From Sphingobacterium sp. UBA4616 (GTDB lineage Bacteria; Bacteroidota; Bacteroidia; Sphingobacteriales; Sphingobacteriaceae), in the NCBI GenBank assembly GCA_002386525.1, contig DGIS01000025.1, positions 197,559-223,878 on the forward strand: 26,320 bases of DNA, in the 5' to 3' direction. The position numbers were made by a program, and so were the translations under genes. This document shows, in pieces, positions 16,723 through 25,306 of this stretch; positions within the stretch are counted from its first letter, which is position 1; each line of letters begins with the position of its first letter. The notes beneath the pieces are model-generated. The model had not been told where the DNA came from. It saw nothing but the letters and a program-made list of their open reading frames with translations, and did not search any database.

Positions 16723-17973
16723 ATGGCAAAGAATAACGATAGAGACATTCATTGTTCGTTTTGTGGGATAAGCAAAAATGAGGCTCAGATGCTCATTGCG
16801 GGCAACGGTGCACATATCTGTGATAGATGCATCCAGCAGGCGGGCGAAATCTTAGCAGAAGAATTAAAACAACGAAAAAGCAAAACATTACAGACTGCCT
16901 TAAAGTTGATCCGACCTTTTGAGATCAAAACTCACTTGGATCAATATGTGATCGGTCAGGATGATGCAAAAAAAGTAATTTCGGTAGCAGTTTATAATCA
17001 CTATAAACGGTTAAATCAGAAAGTGGATAAAGACGAAATTGAGATCGAAAAATCGAATCTAATTATCGTGGGAGAAACAGGTACTGGTAAAACATTGTTA
17101 GCAAAGACAGTTGCGAAGATATTAAACGTACCATTCTGTATTGTAGATGCGACTGTACTGACAGAGGCAGGTTATGTTGGCGAGGATGTAGAAAGTATTT
17201 TGACACGCTTACTTCAAGCAGCAGATTATGATGTAGCTTCGGCAGAGCGCGGAATCATCTATATCGATGAAATAGATAAAATTGCACGTAAAAGTGACAA
17301 TCCTTCCATTACGAGAGATGTATCAGGTGAAGGTGTTCAACAGGCTTTGTTGAAGATTCTCGAAGGTACAGTGGTTAACGTTCCACCTCAGGGCGGCCGT
17401 AAGCACCCTGATCAAAAAATGATCGCGGTAAATACTAGTAATATACTCTTTATCTGTGGCGGTGCATTTGATGGTATTCAAAAGAAAATTGCAAACCGTT
17501 TACGTACACAGACTGTAGGTTATAAAATGAATGAAGACGAAGAGGAAATCGATTTGAACAACTTATACAAATATATTACTCCTCAAGACTTAAAGAACTT
17601 TGGTTTGATTCCAGAGCTAATAGGGCGTCTGCCAGTATTGACTTATCTAAATCCGTTGGATAAAGAAACTTTACTGAGTATCTTGACTGAACCCAAAAAC
17701 GCATTGGTTAAACAATATAAGAAGTTGTTTGAATATGAAGGTATCGAACTAAAATTTGATCCTGATGTTTATACCTTTATTGTCGATAAAGCGGATGAAT
17801 TCAAACTCGGAGCTAGGGGTTTACGCAGTATCTGTGAAGCCATTATGCTGGACGCGATGTTTGAGATTCCATCAACAAAAGAGCAGACGGGACAGAAAGC
17901 TTTGGAAATCACTCTGGACTACGCGAAGAAAAAATTCGAGAAGTCCGATTTGAAAAAGCTTAAAGTCGCTTAA
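16723..17973 (+). CDS. clpX: ClpX ATPase, unfoldase of ClpXP
   Basis: This AAA+ hexamer unfolds substrates and threads them into ClpP. The 416-residue protein has the N-terminal C4 zinc domain (Cys11, Cys14, Cys33, Cys36), Walker A GETGTGKT (Lys123), pore-1 loop GYVGED, Walker B IIYIDEID, the RKH loop in GGRKHPDQ, sensor-2 GARGLR and the C-terminal small domain. The ClpP-docking tripeptide, IGF in E. coli, appears to read VGY (in [17 protein letters not shown]), with Tyr for the usual aromatic Phe and an acidic tract after it; this may be a lineage variant. Two bases separate it from clpP, and a strong terminator follows the stop directly. Confidence 0.97.
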   Translation: MAKNNDRDIHCSFCGISKNEAQMLIAGNGAHICDRCIQQAGEILAEELKQRKSKTLQTALKLIRPFEIKTHLDQYVIGQDDAKKVISVAVYNHYKRLNQKVDKDEIEIEKSNLIIVGETGTGKTLLAKTVAKILNVPFCIVDATVLTEAGYVGEDVESILTRLLQAADYDVASAERGIIYIDEIDKIARKSDNPSITRDVSGEGVQQALLKILEGTVVNVPPQGGRKHPDQKMIAVNTSNILFICGGAFDGIQKKIANRLRTQTVGYKMNEDEEEIDLNNLYKYITPQDLKNFGLIPELIGRLPVLTYLNPLDKETLLSILTEPKNALVKQYKKLFEYEGIELKFDPDVYTFIVDKADEFKLGARGLRSICEAIMLDAMFEIPSTKEQTGQKALEITLDYAKKKFEKSDLKKLKVA

Positions 17974-18007
17974 AAAAATCCCGTTCAGCTGAACGGGATT
18001 TTTTTTT
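17974..18007 (+). terminator. strong intrinsic terminator of clpPX
   Basis: The hairpin starts at the base after the clpX stop codon. Perfectly complementary arms ATCCCGTTCAG (17978-17988) and CTGAACGGGAT (17989-17999) are flanked by A5 and T9, so the stem is extended by A-T pairs. The arms meet without a spacer, giving a tight loop at AGCT. Confidence 0.92.
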
Positions 18008-18097
18008 AAAGAATTAAAAATCTTATATTACAATAATAATAACATACACATAATGGAATGTTTATAGGAATATAAGAGATTCGAGAAACTAAATTTA

Positions 18098-18931
18098 ATG
18101 ACTATGACAAAAAAGAAAAGTGCCAAAAGTACAGTAAATAGTCCGATAACACCAGGTTTAAAAAGTAAAGAAGAAATTGTAAACAATTGGCTTCCCAGGT
18201 ATACTGGAAGACCGTTAGAAGAGTTTGGAGAATACATCCTTTTGACAAACTTTTCAAAATATATACAGCTGTTTTCTGAAATGCATGATAATGCGCCCAT
18301 CTACGGCGAAGATAAACCAATGCAGTCGGTCACCGATGGCGGAATCACCATCATCAACTTCGGTATGGGAAGCCCCATGGCCGCAACGGTTATGGATCTA
18401 TTATCAGCCATTGCGCCAAAAGCAGTACTATTCCTGGGTAAAACGGGTGGGATCAAGAAAAAGATTCCTGTGGGTGAATTGATTTTACCTATTGCTGCTA
18501 TCCGTGGCGAAGGAACATCGAATGATTATTTTCCGCCCGAAGTGCCCTCCCTGCCTGCCTTCGCTATGCAAAAGGCTATATCAACTACAATAAGGGATCA
18601 TCAGCGGGATTACTGGACAGGAACGGTATACACCACCAATAGACGAGTTTGGGAACATGATAAAGCCTTTAAAAAATATTTGAAATCAATCCGTGCCATG
18701 TGCGTTGATATGGAAACAGCAACGATATTCAGTGTAGGTTTTGCCAACAAAATTCCTACCGGTGCTTTACTGCTCGTTTCGGATCAACCAATGGTTCCAG
18801 AAGGAGTCAAAACGTCTGTCAGTGACGTAACCGTTACGGCGAAATATGTAGAAGCGCATATTAGCATAGGAATTGATGCCTTAAAACAACTTATTAATAA
18901 CGGGCTGACCGTAAAGCACCTTAAATTTTAG
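18098..18931 (+). CDS. amn: AMP nucleosidase, short form
   Basis: AMP nucleosidase splits AMP into adenine and ribose 5-phosphate in purine salvage. The 277-residue protein is a single nucleoside-phosphorylase-fold domain: INFGMGSPMAATVMDLL and LFLGKTGGI form the phosphate-binding region, RGEGTSNDYFPPEVPSLPAF is characteristic of AMP nucleosidases, and the base/ribose-binding MCVDMETATIFS with SDQPMVPEGVKT closes the active site. It lacks the N-terminal regulatory domain of the 484-residue E. coli Amn; the short form is usual in Bacteroidota, so the phosphate/ATP control of the E. coli enzyme may be absent (inference). The start could also be the ATG at 18104. It is a single gene between two hairpins. 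Confidence 0.88.
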   Translation: MTMTKKKSAKSTVNSPITPGLKSKEEIVNNWLPRYTGRPLEEFGEYILLTNFSKYIQLFSEMHDNAPIYGEDKPMQSVTDGGITIINFGMGSPMAATVMDLLSAIAPKAVLFLGKTGGIKKKIPVGELILPIAAIRGEGTSNDYFPPEVPSLPAFAMQKAISTTIRDHQRDYWTGTVYTTNRRVWEHDKAFKKYLKSIRAMCVDMETATIFSVGFANKIPTGALLLVSDQPMVPEGVKTSVSDVTVTAKYVEAHISIGIDALKQLINNGLTVKHLKF

Positions 18932-18946
18932 GTTTCTATCTCAATA

Positions 18947-18980
18947 ACATCATATTTTCCTAAGGGAGAAAATATGATGT
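18947..18980 (+). terminator. hairpin after amn, possible terminator
   Basis: Thirteen-base perfect arms ACATCATATTTTC (18947-18959) and GAAAATATGATGT (18968-18980) enclose an eight-base loop. It starts 15 bases after the amn stop. No T run follows, so it may be a factor-dependent terminator or an mRNA-stabilising 3' hairpin instead of a classical intrinsic terminator. Confidence 0.5.
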
Positions 18981-19039
18981 ATTCCTTCCCCTAAAAACTT
19001 CATTATCAAATACCTGAAACTATTAATCATTAATATTGG

Positions 19040-19090
19040 TTAATAATTGAACAATAATTAACTCCAATTGGAGATGTTAACAAATGTTAA
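19040..19090. promoter_or_regulatory. three adjacent palindromes upstream of the RND operon
   Basis: Three dyad elements stand side by side: half-sites TTAATaATTG and CAATaATTAA around AA (19040-19061), CTCCAATTGGAG, a perfect palindrome (19062-19073), and TTAACAAATGTTAA (19077-19090). An 11-base direct repeat ACAATAATTAA also occurs at 19051-19061 and 19096-19106. They lie 85-135 bases before the GTG of the adaptor gene. A clear TAnnTTTG promoter is not seen; a TTTG is present at 19111-19114. The cluster is probably an operator region. Confidence 0.6.
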
Positions 19091-19174
19091 TCTTCACAAT
19101 AATTAAACTATTTGACGTTTATATTGTAATATTCATATTACACACACATATATCGTAAAAATTAATCAATCATT

Positions 19175-20338
19175 GTGAAGAAAAAAACATTATCTATTTT
19201 TAACGTATCTCTATTGATTTGTTCAGCCTTAGCCACTCAGGTAAGTTGTTCTTCAAGTTCTTCAAAAGAAAATAAAAGCAAAGAAAAAAGCGTCGCCTTA
19301 CCGGTTTATACCGTAAAGAAATCAGATGCAATTACCATCAAGGATTATTTGGGGACAATCGAAGGTAAGGTTAATGTAGAAGTTCGCCCCCAGGTCGAGG
19401 GATTACTTCAGGAAATTTATGTTGATGAAGGTTCTTTTGTACAAAAAGGCCAAAAGCTATTTAAAGTTGATCCTTCCACCTATCAGGAAAACCTGAATAA
19501 CATGATCGCTACAGAACAGGTCGCTAAAGCCAAACTTAAAAACGCACAACTTGAAGTAGACCGATTGAAACCGCTCGTTCAAAATGATGTTATTTCGGAC
19601 GTCAGACTTTCTTCTGCCAAGTCAGATTATCAAGTTGCCAAGGCAACACTCGACCAAGCTATCGCGGCCGTACGCTCGGCTCAGATCAGTAAGGATTTTA
19701 CCGTTATCACAGCACCGGTAAGCGGTTACATTGGCCGGATCCCAAAGCGTATCGGGAATTTGGTATCGAAGGGAGATAAAGAACCCCTCACCTATCTTTC
19801 CGATATTCAGGAAGTGTATGTTTATTTTTCCATGAATGAATCTGATTTTCTGTATTTTTCAAAAGCTCAGGCAAAAAAAGATAGCTTAGAAGGTAAGAAA
19901 TACAACCAGAATCAAAAACTTGTATTTCCCGAGGTGACTTTAGTTCTCGCAGATGGTGAAGAATATGCGAAAAAGGGTATAGTTGATGCGGTCAATGGCC
20001 AAATCAACCGTACCACGGGAGCAATCTCCTTACGCGCTACCTTTCAAAATCATGATAACATTCTCCGATCTGGAAGCAGCGGTACGCTTAAAATCGCTGA
20101 GATTAAGAAAGATGTTCTTCAAATCCCTCAGATTGCTGTAAACGAATTGCAAGATAAAACCTTTGTCTATATATTGGACCAAAACAATAAGGCACAGAAA
20201 CGAAATCTCCAGCTTTCGGGCAAAAGTAAAAACAACTATATCGTCTATTCAGGTTTAAAGGAAAACGATCGTGTTATTACTAGCGGCTTTGACAAATTGA
20301 CCGACGGTTCACCGGTAACCCCAATTTTACAGAAATAA
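19175..20338 (+). CDS. RND efflux periplasmic adaptor, lipoprotein
   Basis: This 387-residue AcrA/MexA-type adaptor links the RND pump to its outer-membrane channel. The N-terminus MKKKTLSIFNVSLLICSALA ends in TQVSC, a lipobox-like site with Cys25 as the lipidated residue, followed by a Ser-rich linker. Domains in order are the lipoyl first half VEVRPQVEGLLQEIYVDEGS (about 69-88), an alpha-hairpin (about 105-170), the lipoyl second half DFTVITAPVSGYIGRIPKRIG, the beta-barrel (YFSMNESDFLYFS...; NRTTGAISLRATFQN) and the membrane-proximal domain. The start codon is GTG; no in-frame ATG stands near it, so GTG is needed to keep the signal sequence. It is the first gene of the RND operon; 76 bases with a hairpin separate it from the pump gene. 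Confidence 0.93.
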   Translation: MKKKTLSIFNVSLLICSALATQVSCSSSSSKENKSKEKSVALPVYTVKKSDAITIKDYLGTIEGKVNVEVRPQVEGLLQEIYVDEGSFVQKGQKLFKVDPSTYQENLNNMIATEQVAKAKLKNAQLEVDRLKPLVQNDVISDVRLSSAKSDYQVAKATLDQAIAAVRSAQISKDFTVITAPVSGYIGRIPKRIGNLVSKGDKEPLTYLSDIQEVYVYFSMNESDFLYFSKAQAKKDSLEGKKYNQNQKLVFPEVTLVLADGEEYAKKGIVDAVNGQINRTTGAISLRATFQNHDNILRSGSSGTLKIAEIKKDVLQIPQIAVNELQDKTFVYILDQNNKAQKRNLQLSGKSKNNYIVYSGLKENDRVITSGFDKLTDGSPVTPILQK

Positions 20339-20354
20339 TTATTGATCATTTTTG

Positions 20355-20397
20355 CATGCTACTTGTGCCAGTGATACTGCGCACTGAAAGTAGCATG
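20355..20397 (+). other. intergenic hairpin between adaptor and pump genes
   Basis: Ten-base perfect arms CATGCTACTT (20355-20364) and AAGTAGCATG (20388-20397) enclose a second five-pair stem CAGTG (20369-20373) with CACTG (20382-20386). No T run follows, so it is unlikely to be an intrinsic terminator. It may set the ratio of adaptor to pump by partial termination or mRNA processing (inference). Confidence 0.55.
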
Positions 20398-20414
20398 TTT
20401 AAAATTCTATATAT

Positions 20415-23400
20415 ATGCTTAAAACATTTATAAATAGGCCCGTATTGGCCACGGTGGTTTCCATTATCTTGGTTATTTTAGGTCTAGTAGGCCTAAAATT
20501 GCTACCTGTCTCGCGCTTTCCAGAAATCGCACCACCCAGTGTGCTTGTTTCACTCAGTTATCCTGGAGCGAATGCTGAAACAGTGGCAAAAAGTGTTTTA
20601 TTACCTATTGAAGAAGCCATCAATGGTGTAGAGGATATGACTTACATCAAATCCTCTGCTTCCAACTCAGGGTCTGGGAGTGTTTCTGTTTATTTCAAGA
20701 CAGGTACCAATCCAGACATTGCCTCCGTTAACGTACAGACTCGGATTTCCAAAGCCATTAGCTCCATTCCCGCGGAAGTAAATGAAGCGGGTATCACCGT
20801 CATGCCACGGCAAACCGGTGTCATTATGACCATCAACTTATACTCCGATCATCAAGACAGCGCCTATGACGAAACTTTTCTACAGGCCTTTGCACAGATT
20901 AACCTGATGCGCCCGTTACTACGTGTAGATGGGGTAGCTCAAGTGTCCCGCTTAGGGGCTAGGGATTATGCCATGAGACTCTGGTTAAACCCCGAAAAGC
21001 TCGCCCTTTACAACTTGGTTCCACAGGATGTCACTGACGCGATAAAAGATCAGAACTTTGAGATTGCCCCTGGTAAATTTGGGGAGACTTCAGACGAAGC
21101 TTTTGAGACTGTGATCCGCCATAAGGGGCGCTTCACCACACCGGAGGAATTCCAAAATATTGTGATTAAAACCAACGAAGATGGATCAGTGCTCTATCTA
21201 AAGGATGTCGCAAGAATAGAATTCGGAGCGACCAATCTAAGTAGCGATAATAAGGTAAATGGACATCCGGGCCTAACCCTCAATCTAACACAGACCAGTG
21301 GTTCTAACGCTCATGATATTGATATTGCCGTTAGAAAAGTACTCGAAGAACAATCAAAAACATTTCCAAAAGGCATACACTACGAAGTGACGTACTCGGT
21401 AAGGGACCAGATCGACGAATCGATCAACCAAGTCGAACACACACTTTTCGAAGCCTTTATCCTTGTATTTGTTATTGTATTTATTTTCTTACAAGATTTT
21501 AGGTCTACCTTAATTCCAGCCATTGCAATCCCGGTATCGCTGGTAGGAACGTTCTTTTTCCTGCAACTTTTTGGATTTTCACTGAATGTCCTAACCATGT
21601 TTGCCTTGGTATTGGCCATTGGAATTGTGGTGGATGATGCGATCGTTGTCGTTGAGGCGATCCACGAGAAAATGCACAGTACAGGGTTAAAAGCCCGAGC
21701 GGCGACATTGTCGACGATGTCCGAAATTACAGGCGCCATTCTGTCAATAACTATGGTCATGGCCGCCGTATTTTTGCCCGTTGGATTTATGGAAGGGCCG
21801 GCTGGAATCTTTTATCGACAGTTTGCTTACACGCTGGCAACGGCAATTCTGATTTCAGCACTCAATGCATTGACCTTAAGCCCTGCACTATGTGCACTCT
21901 TACTTAAAACGCCACAACATCACAACGATCAAAAAACCAGCAAGATAAATCAATTTAAAAACCGGTTCTTCAAGGCGTTCAACACCTCTTTTGATCGACT
22001 TACTTTACGGTATGTTGCCGTGGTAACAGTTCTCATTAAGAACAAAAAAATAGCCTGGACAGGTTTAATTTTGATTACGGCACTCGGCGCATTTTTTATG
22101 ATCAAAACCCCTAAAAGTTTTATTCCGACCGAGGACGATGGTTTTATCACGTACAATATCGCCCTCCCTCCTGGTGCGTCATTGAGCCGGACAACGGAAG
22201 TACTTCACCGTGCCGATAGTATTTTAAAGAAAAGAGAGGATATCAATGGAATGACGACAGTTTCAGGTTTTAATGCCCTAGATGGAAGTTCAAGTCCGGC
22301 ATTTGCCGCTGGTTACATTACCCTAAAACCCCACGCTAAGCGTGAGCATATCCAGGATATCAATGCCTTTATGGATACCATCAGAAAAGATCTATCCCAA
22401 ATTAATGAAGCCACGTTTACGGTATTCCCTCGCCCTACTGTGCAGGGTTTTGGAGACTTTGCCGGAATTGAAATGGTTCTTCAGGATCGGATGGGTGGGG
22501 ATATCAGAGACTTTAATACTATCGCCGACACATTTATAAACCAGCTAAATACCTTACCAGAGATACGAAGCGCCTACACAAGCTTCAAATCCAACTTCCC
22601 GCAGTATGAAGTCAATATTGATGCTGTGAAAGCAAAATCCCTGGGGGTCGATATCAAAGATCTAATGTCCACCATCAGATCTTACTTTGCACGCGTACAA
22701 GCGAGTGATTTCAATCGATTTGGCCGCCAGTATCGCGTTTATGTCCAATCGGATTTTGATTTCCGTAAAGATCCCGAATCCTTCAATTCAATTTTTGTAC
22801 GGAATAGCAAAGGTGAAATGGTTCCTATAAATACCCTCCTGACCTTAGAGAAGACGGTGGGGCCCGAAACCATAACCCGTTATAATTTGTACAACGCTAT
22901 CGCTGTGAATATCACCACTGCCGACGGTTACAGTACAGATGACGCTATGCAGGCTATCCAAAAAATGGCCGATAGCAACCTTCCTGGGAATTATGGATTT
23001 GAATGGACGGGCATGAGCTACGAGGAGAGCCAATCTGGCTCACAGACTGCGCTGATTTTTGCACTTAGTATTCTTTTTGTATACTTCCTGCTTTCGGCTC
23101 AATATGAAAGCTATATCCTTCCGTGGGCAGTACTATTGTCGATACCAGTGGGACTGATCGGCGTTTTCGCTGTCATCAACCTGGTGGGACTCCAAAACAA
23201 CATTTATGTTCAGGTAGGGCTCATCATGCTTATTGGTCTTTTGGCCAAAAACGCAATTCTGATTGTAGAATTCGCCGTCCAGGAGCGTAAAAATGGTAAG
23301 AGTATCGTCGAAGCAGCCATCAATGGATCCAAGCTTAGATTAAGACCTATCTTGATGACCAGTTTGGCATTTGTAGCCGGTCTAGTACCACTAATGTGGA

Positions 23401-23567
23401 CGGTAGGGCCATCAGCTATCGGCAATCACTCCATCAGTTTCAGCGCCGCCGGCGGTATGCTCTTTGGCGTAGCGTTTGGTATCTTCATCATCCCGGTATT
23501 ATTTGTCGTATTTAAAAGCTTGGATGAAAAACTACATGATAAACTAGCTAAACAAGAGGAAGAATAA
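20415..23567 (+). CDS. RND multidrug efflux pump, HAE1 (AcrB/MexB) family
   Basis: This 1050-residue inner-membrane proton-driven trimeric exporter has the standard twelve-helix, two-large-loop layout. The N-terminus MLKTFINRPVLATVVSIILV, the pore-domain PGANAETVAKSVLLPIEEAI, the switch-loop region and LAKNAILIVEFAVQ are typical. The proton-relay acids are Asp407 and Asp408 in GIVVDDAIVVVE, at the same positions as in AcrB, and the matching lysine is Lys945. MEGPAGIFYRQFAYTLATAI before helix 6 and GFEWTGMSYEESQSG before helix 8 support the drug (HAE1) rather than metal (HME) subclass. It lies between the adaptor gene and the outer-membrane gene, whose ATG overlaps its stop (TAATG). Substrate range is unknown. 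Confidence 0.96.
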   Translation: MLKTFINRPVLATVVSIILVILGLVGLKLLPVSRFPEIAPPSVLVSLSYPGANAETVAKSVLLPIEEAINGVEDMTYIKSSASNSGSGSVSVYFKTGTNPDIASVNVQTRISKAISSIPAEVNEAGITVMPRQTGVIMTINLYSDHQDSAYDETFLQAFAQINLMRPLLRVDGVAQVSRLGARDYAMRLWLNPEKLALYNLVPQDVTDAIKDQNFEIAPGKFGETSDEAFETVIRHKGRFTTPEEFQNIVIKTNEDGSVLYLKDVARIEFGATNLSSDNKVNGHPGLTLNLTQTSGSNAHDIDIAVRKVLEEQSKTFPKGIHYEVTYSVRDQIDESINQVEHTLFEAFILVFVIVFIFLQDFRSTLIPAIAIPVSLVGTFFFLQLFGFSLNVLTMFALVLAIGIVVDDAIVVVEAIHEKMHSTGLKARAATLSTMSEITGAILSITMVMAAVFLPVGFMEGPAGIFYRQFAYTLATAILISALNALTLSPALCALLLKTPQHHNDQKTSKINQFKNRFFKAFNTSFDRLTLRYVAVVTVLIKNKKIAWTGLILITALGAFFMIKTPKSFIPTEDDGFITYNIALPPGASLSRTTEVLHRADSILKKREDINGMTTVSGFNALDGSSSPAFAAGYITLKPHAKREHIQDINAFMDTIRKDLSQINEATFTVFPRPTVQGFGDFAGIEMVLQDRMGGDIRDFNTIADTFINQLNTLPEIRSAYTSFKSNFPQYEVNIDAVKAKSLGVDIKDLMSTIRSYFARVQASDFNRFGRQYRVYVQSDFDFRKDPESFNSIFVRNSKGEMVPINTLLTLEKTVGPETITRYNLYNAIAVNITTADGYSTDDAMQAIQKMADSNLPGNYGFEWTGMSYEESQSGSQTALIFALSILFVYFLLSAQYESYILPWAVLLSIPVGLIGVFAVINLVGLQNNIYVQVGLIMLIGLLAKNAILIVEFAVQERKNGKSIVEAAINGSKLRLRPILMTSLAFVAGLVPLMWTVGPSAIGNHSISFSAAGGMLFGVAFGIFIIPVLFVVFKSLDEKLHDKLAKQEEE

Positions 23568-25033
23568 TGAAAAACATAAAAAAATACATTTCGGGAATCG
23601 GTATAATCATAGGCCTATTAGGAATGATGAACGCTTGTAAAGTAGGAAAAGATTATGTGCAGCCCAAAGTAAAACTTCCTGAAAATTTTCGTGGTGATAC
23701 ACTAGACCTCTTCGGAGACACCTCCAGTATGGGACTAATTCATTGGAAATCTTTCTTCCACGATCCGACGTTGAAGTTATTAATTGATTCTGCGTTATCA
23801 AACAATTTTGAGATGAGGACTGCCTTGCTCAACCTGCAGATTTCAAACCGGCTATTAGCGCAAAATAAGGCTAATTACTTACCGAGTGTAAATGCAACCA
23901 TTGCCAATGGAAACCGGACTTGGCGATCGCAGGATTTTGGCAGCGGCCCACTGACCAAATACTATGATCAAAAAGGTGAAAAAGCACCTCAAAATATGTT
24001 CGTCTATCAGTCAATGTTTGGCTCAGACATTAACTTTAGCTGGGAAATAGATATCTGGAAGAAGATAGGAAGCAAACAAGAGCAGCTATTGGCCGAATAT
24101 TTGGATACCGAGGAAGCAAAAAATGCTGTACAGACCTCCATCATAACTTCGGTAGCAAAAGGCTATTTCAATCTTCTGATGCTTGATGCTAAAATAGAAG
24201 TCGCTAAACGTAACGTCCAATTAAACGATAGTACGCTCCGCATGATCAGGTTACAATATGAAGCTGGTGAAATCACCGCTTTGGCGATCCAACAAACACA
24301 ATCGCAGCGTCTCTTAGCTGCGTCCCTTGTACCCGAACTGGAAAAGGAAATTGTCATTCAGGAAAATGCCCTTCAGACACTAACCGGAAAATTGCCCGAC
24401 AGTATCAATAGAGGCACCTCTTACGAGCATCTCTTCGCCGAGAGCAAAGACATCTCCCTCGGTTCTCCATTAGAGATTCTTCGCAATAGACCTGACATCC
24501 GATCATCTGAGCTCCAATTGATGGCTGCCAATGCGAACGTTAATATCCAACAGGCCATGCGTTATCCATCCTTAACTATCGGTGGCGTATTAGGGGTTAA
24601 TAGCATGCTTCCAAAAAATTGGTTCCATATTCCTGGAGCATTACTCGGCGGAATAACTGGAAATTTAACCACACCTATTTTCAAAAACAGAACATTAAAA
24701 ACACAATATGAAGTAGCCAAATTGGAACGGGATAAGGCTGAAATTCAGTTGCAGCAAAATGTTGTGGAGGCAGTAGCCGAAGTCTCTAATGCAGTTGTTA
24801 CAGTAGACAAACAACGTGAACAATTATCTCTGGCAAAAGAAAGAGTGGATAATGCGCAACTTGCGGTAAAAAATGCGAATCTACTCTTCAAAAGCGGATA
24901 TGCCACTTATTTAGAGGTCATTACTGCGCAAAGCAATGCATTAAACAGTGACCTTGACCTTGTGGAGTTAAGACAGCAGCATTTAGATGCATTTGTAGAT
25001 CTTTACCGCGCACTTGGCGGAGGTTGGAGATAA
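23567..25033 (+). CDS. outer-membrane efflux lipoprotein (OprM/NodT family) of the RND system
   Basis: The 488-residue protein has a lipoprotein signal: MKNIKK, a hydrophobic stretch at 8-20 and the lipobox MNAC with Cys24, followed by KVGKDYVQPKVKLPENFRGD, the conserved N-terminal motif of OprM-type channels. Two TolC-like repeats then follow; SLGSPLEILRNRPDIRSSELQLMAANANV (about 297-325) and GYATYLEVITAQSNALNSDLDL near the C-terminus are family hallmarks. It completes the tripartite pump. Its ATG overlaps the pump stop codon by one base and a purine-rich AGAGGAAGA precedes it, so translation is coupled. The end of this gene contains the -33 element of the next small gene. Confidence 0.95.
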   Translation: MKNIKKYISGIGIIIGLLGMMNACKVGKDYVQPKVKLPENFRGDTLDLFGDTSSMGLIHWKSFFHDPTLKLLIDSALSNNFEMRTALLNLQISNRLLAQNKANYLPSVNATIANGNRTWRSQDFGSGPLTKYYDQKGEKAPQNMFVYQSMFGSDINFSWEIDIWKKIGSKQEQLLAEYLDTEEAKNAVQTSIITSVAKGYFNLLMLDAKIEVAKRNVQLNDSTLRMIRLQYEAGEITALAIQQTQSQRLLAASLVPELEKEIVIQENALQTLTGKLPDSINRGTSYEHLFAESKDISLGSPLEILRNRPDIRSSELQLMAANANVNIQQAMRYPSLTIGGVLGVNSMLPKNWFHIPGALLGGITGNLTTPIFKNRTLKTQYEVAKLERDKAEIQLQQNVVEAVAEVSNAVVTVDKQREQLSLAKERVDNAQLAVKNANLLFKSGYATYLEVITAQSNALNSDLDLVELRQQHLDAFVDLYRALGGGWR

Positions 25034-25054
25034 AGATTTAAAACTTTACTTTTG
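25024..25054 (+). promoter_or_regulatory. promoter abutting a small gene's start codon
   Basis: TTG (25024-25026) and TACTTTTG (25047-25054), an exact TAnnTTTG, are 20 bases apart. The -33 is inside the last codons of the RND outer-membrane gene. The -7 ends four bases (TCGT) before the ATG at 25059, so the mRNA should be leaderless. Confidence 0.7.
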
Positions 25055-25058
25055 TCGT

Positions 25059-25271
25059 ATGACTCCAGAGGAATTACAACAATATTTTAAATCCAAAGAC
25101 CTTCCTGATACGCTGGAAATACAGCAGGACATGCAAGTCTTCGACGTTAAACGCTTCTTAAGCACAAGCTTTATCCATGTAAGCTTATGGAAAAAAGACT
25201 TAAGTAAATGTCCGTCCTGGATTAGACTGCTAAAATTCAAGGATGCTTTAGAAACCAAAGAAAAAGCCTAA
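25059..25271 (+). CDS. small protein of unknown function
   Basis: A 70-residue soluble protein, MTPEELQQYFKSKDLPDTLE followed by a helical, aromatic-rich body with RFLSTSFIHV and W-I-R-L-L-K-F-K-D-A-L-E near the C-terminus. The pattern MTPEEL..YF...LP and a final RLLKLK-type helix resembles small Bacteroidota proteins of the DUF6965 kind, but I am unsure of that assignment. A longer frame opens at a TTG at 25014 inside the upstream gene; the ATG at 25059 is preferred because a consensus promoter stands right before it. The stop codon lies inside the terminator hairpin that follows. No membrane segment or signal peptide. Confidence 0.75.
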   Translation: MTPEELQQYFKSKDLPDTLEIQQDMQVFDVKRFLSTSFIHVSLWKKDLSKCPSWIRLLKFKDALETKEKA

Positions 25272-25287
25272 CAGATGTTAGGCTTTT
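25262..25287. terminator. bidirectional terminator shared by two convergent genes
   Basis: Eleven-base arms AAAAGCCTAAC (25262-25272) and GTTAGGCTTTT (25277-25287) with a four-base loop; a T run follows on the plus strand and five A precede on the left (T run on the minus strand). The stop codon TAA (25269-25271) of the small protein is part of the stem. It serves that gene and the convergent response regulator. Confidence 0.9.
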
Positions 25288-25306
25288 TTTGTGTAGCTTT
25301 TTATAT

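Noticed and set aside
21380..21760. 126-codon minus-strand frame within the RND pump gene
   Set aside because: Shadow of the highly constrained transmembrane coding region; composition and position give no support.
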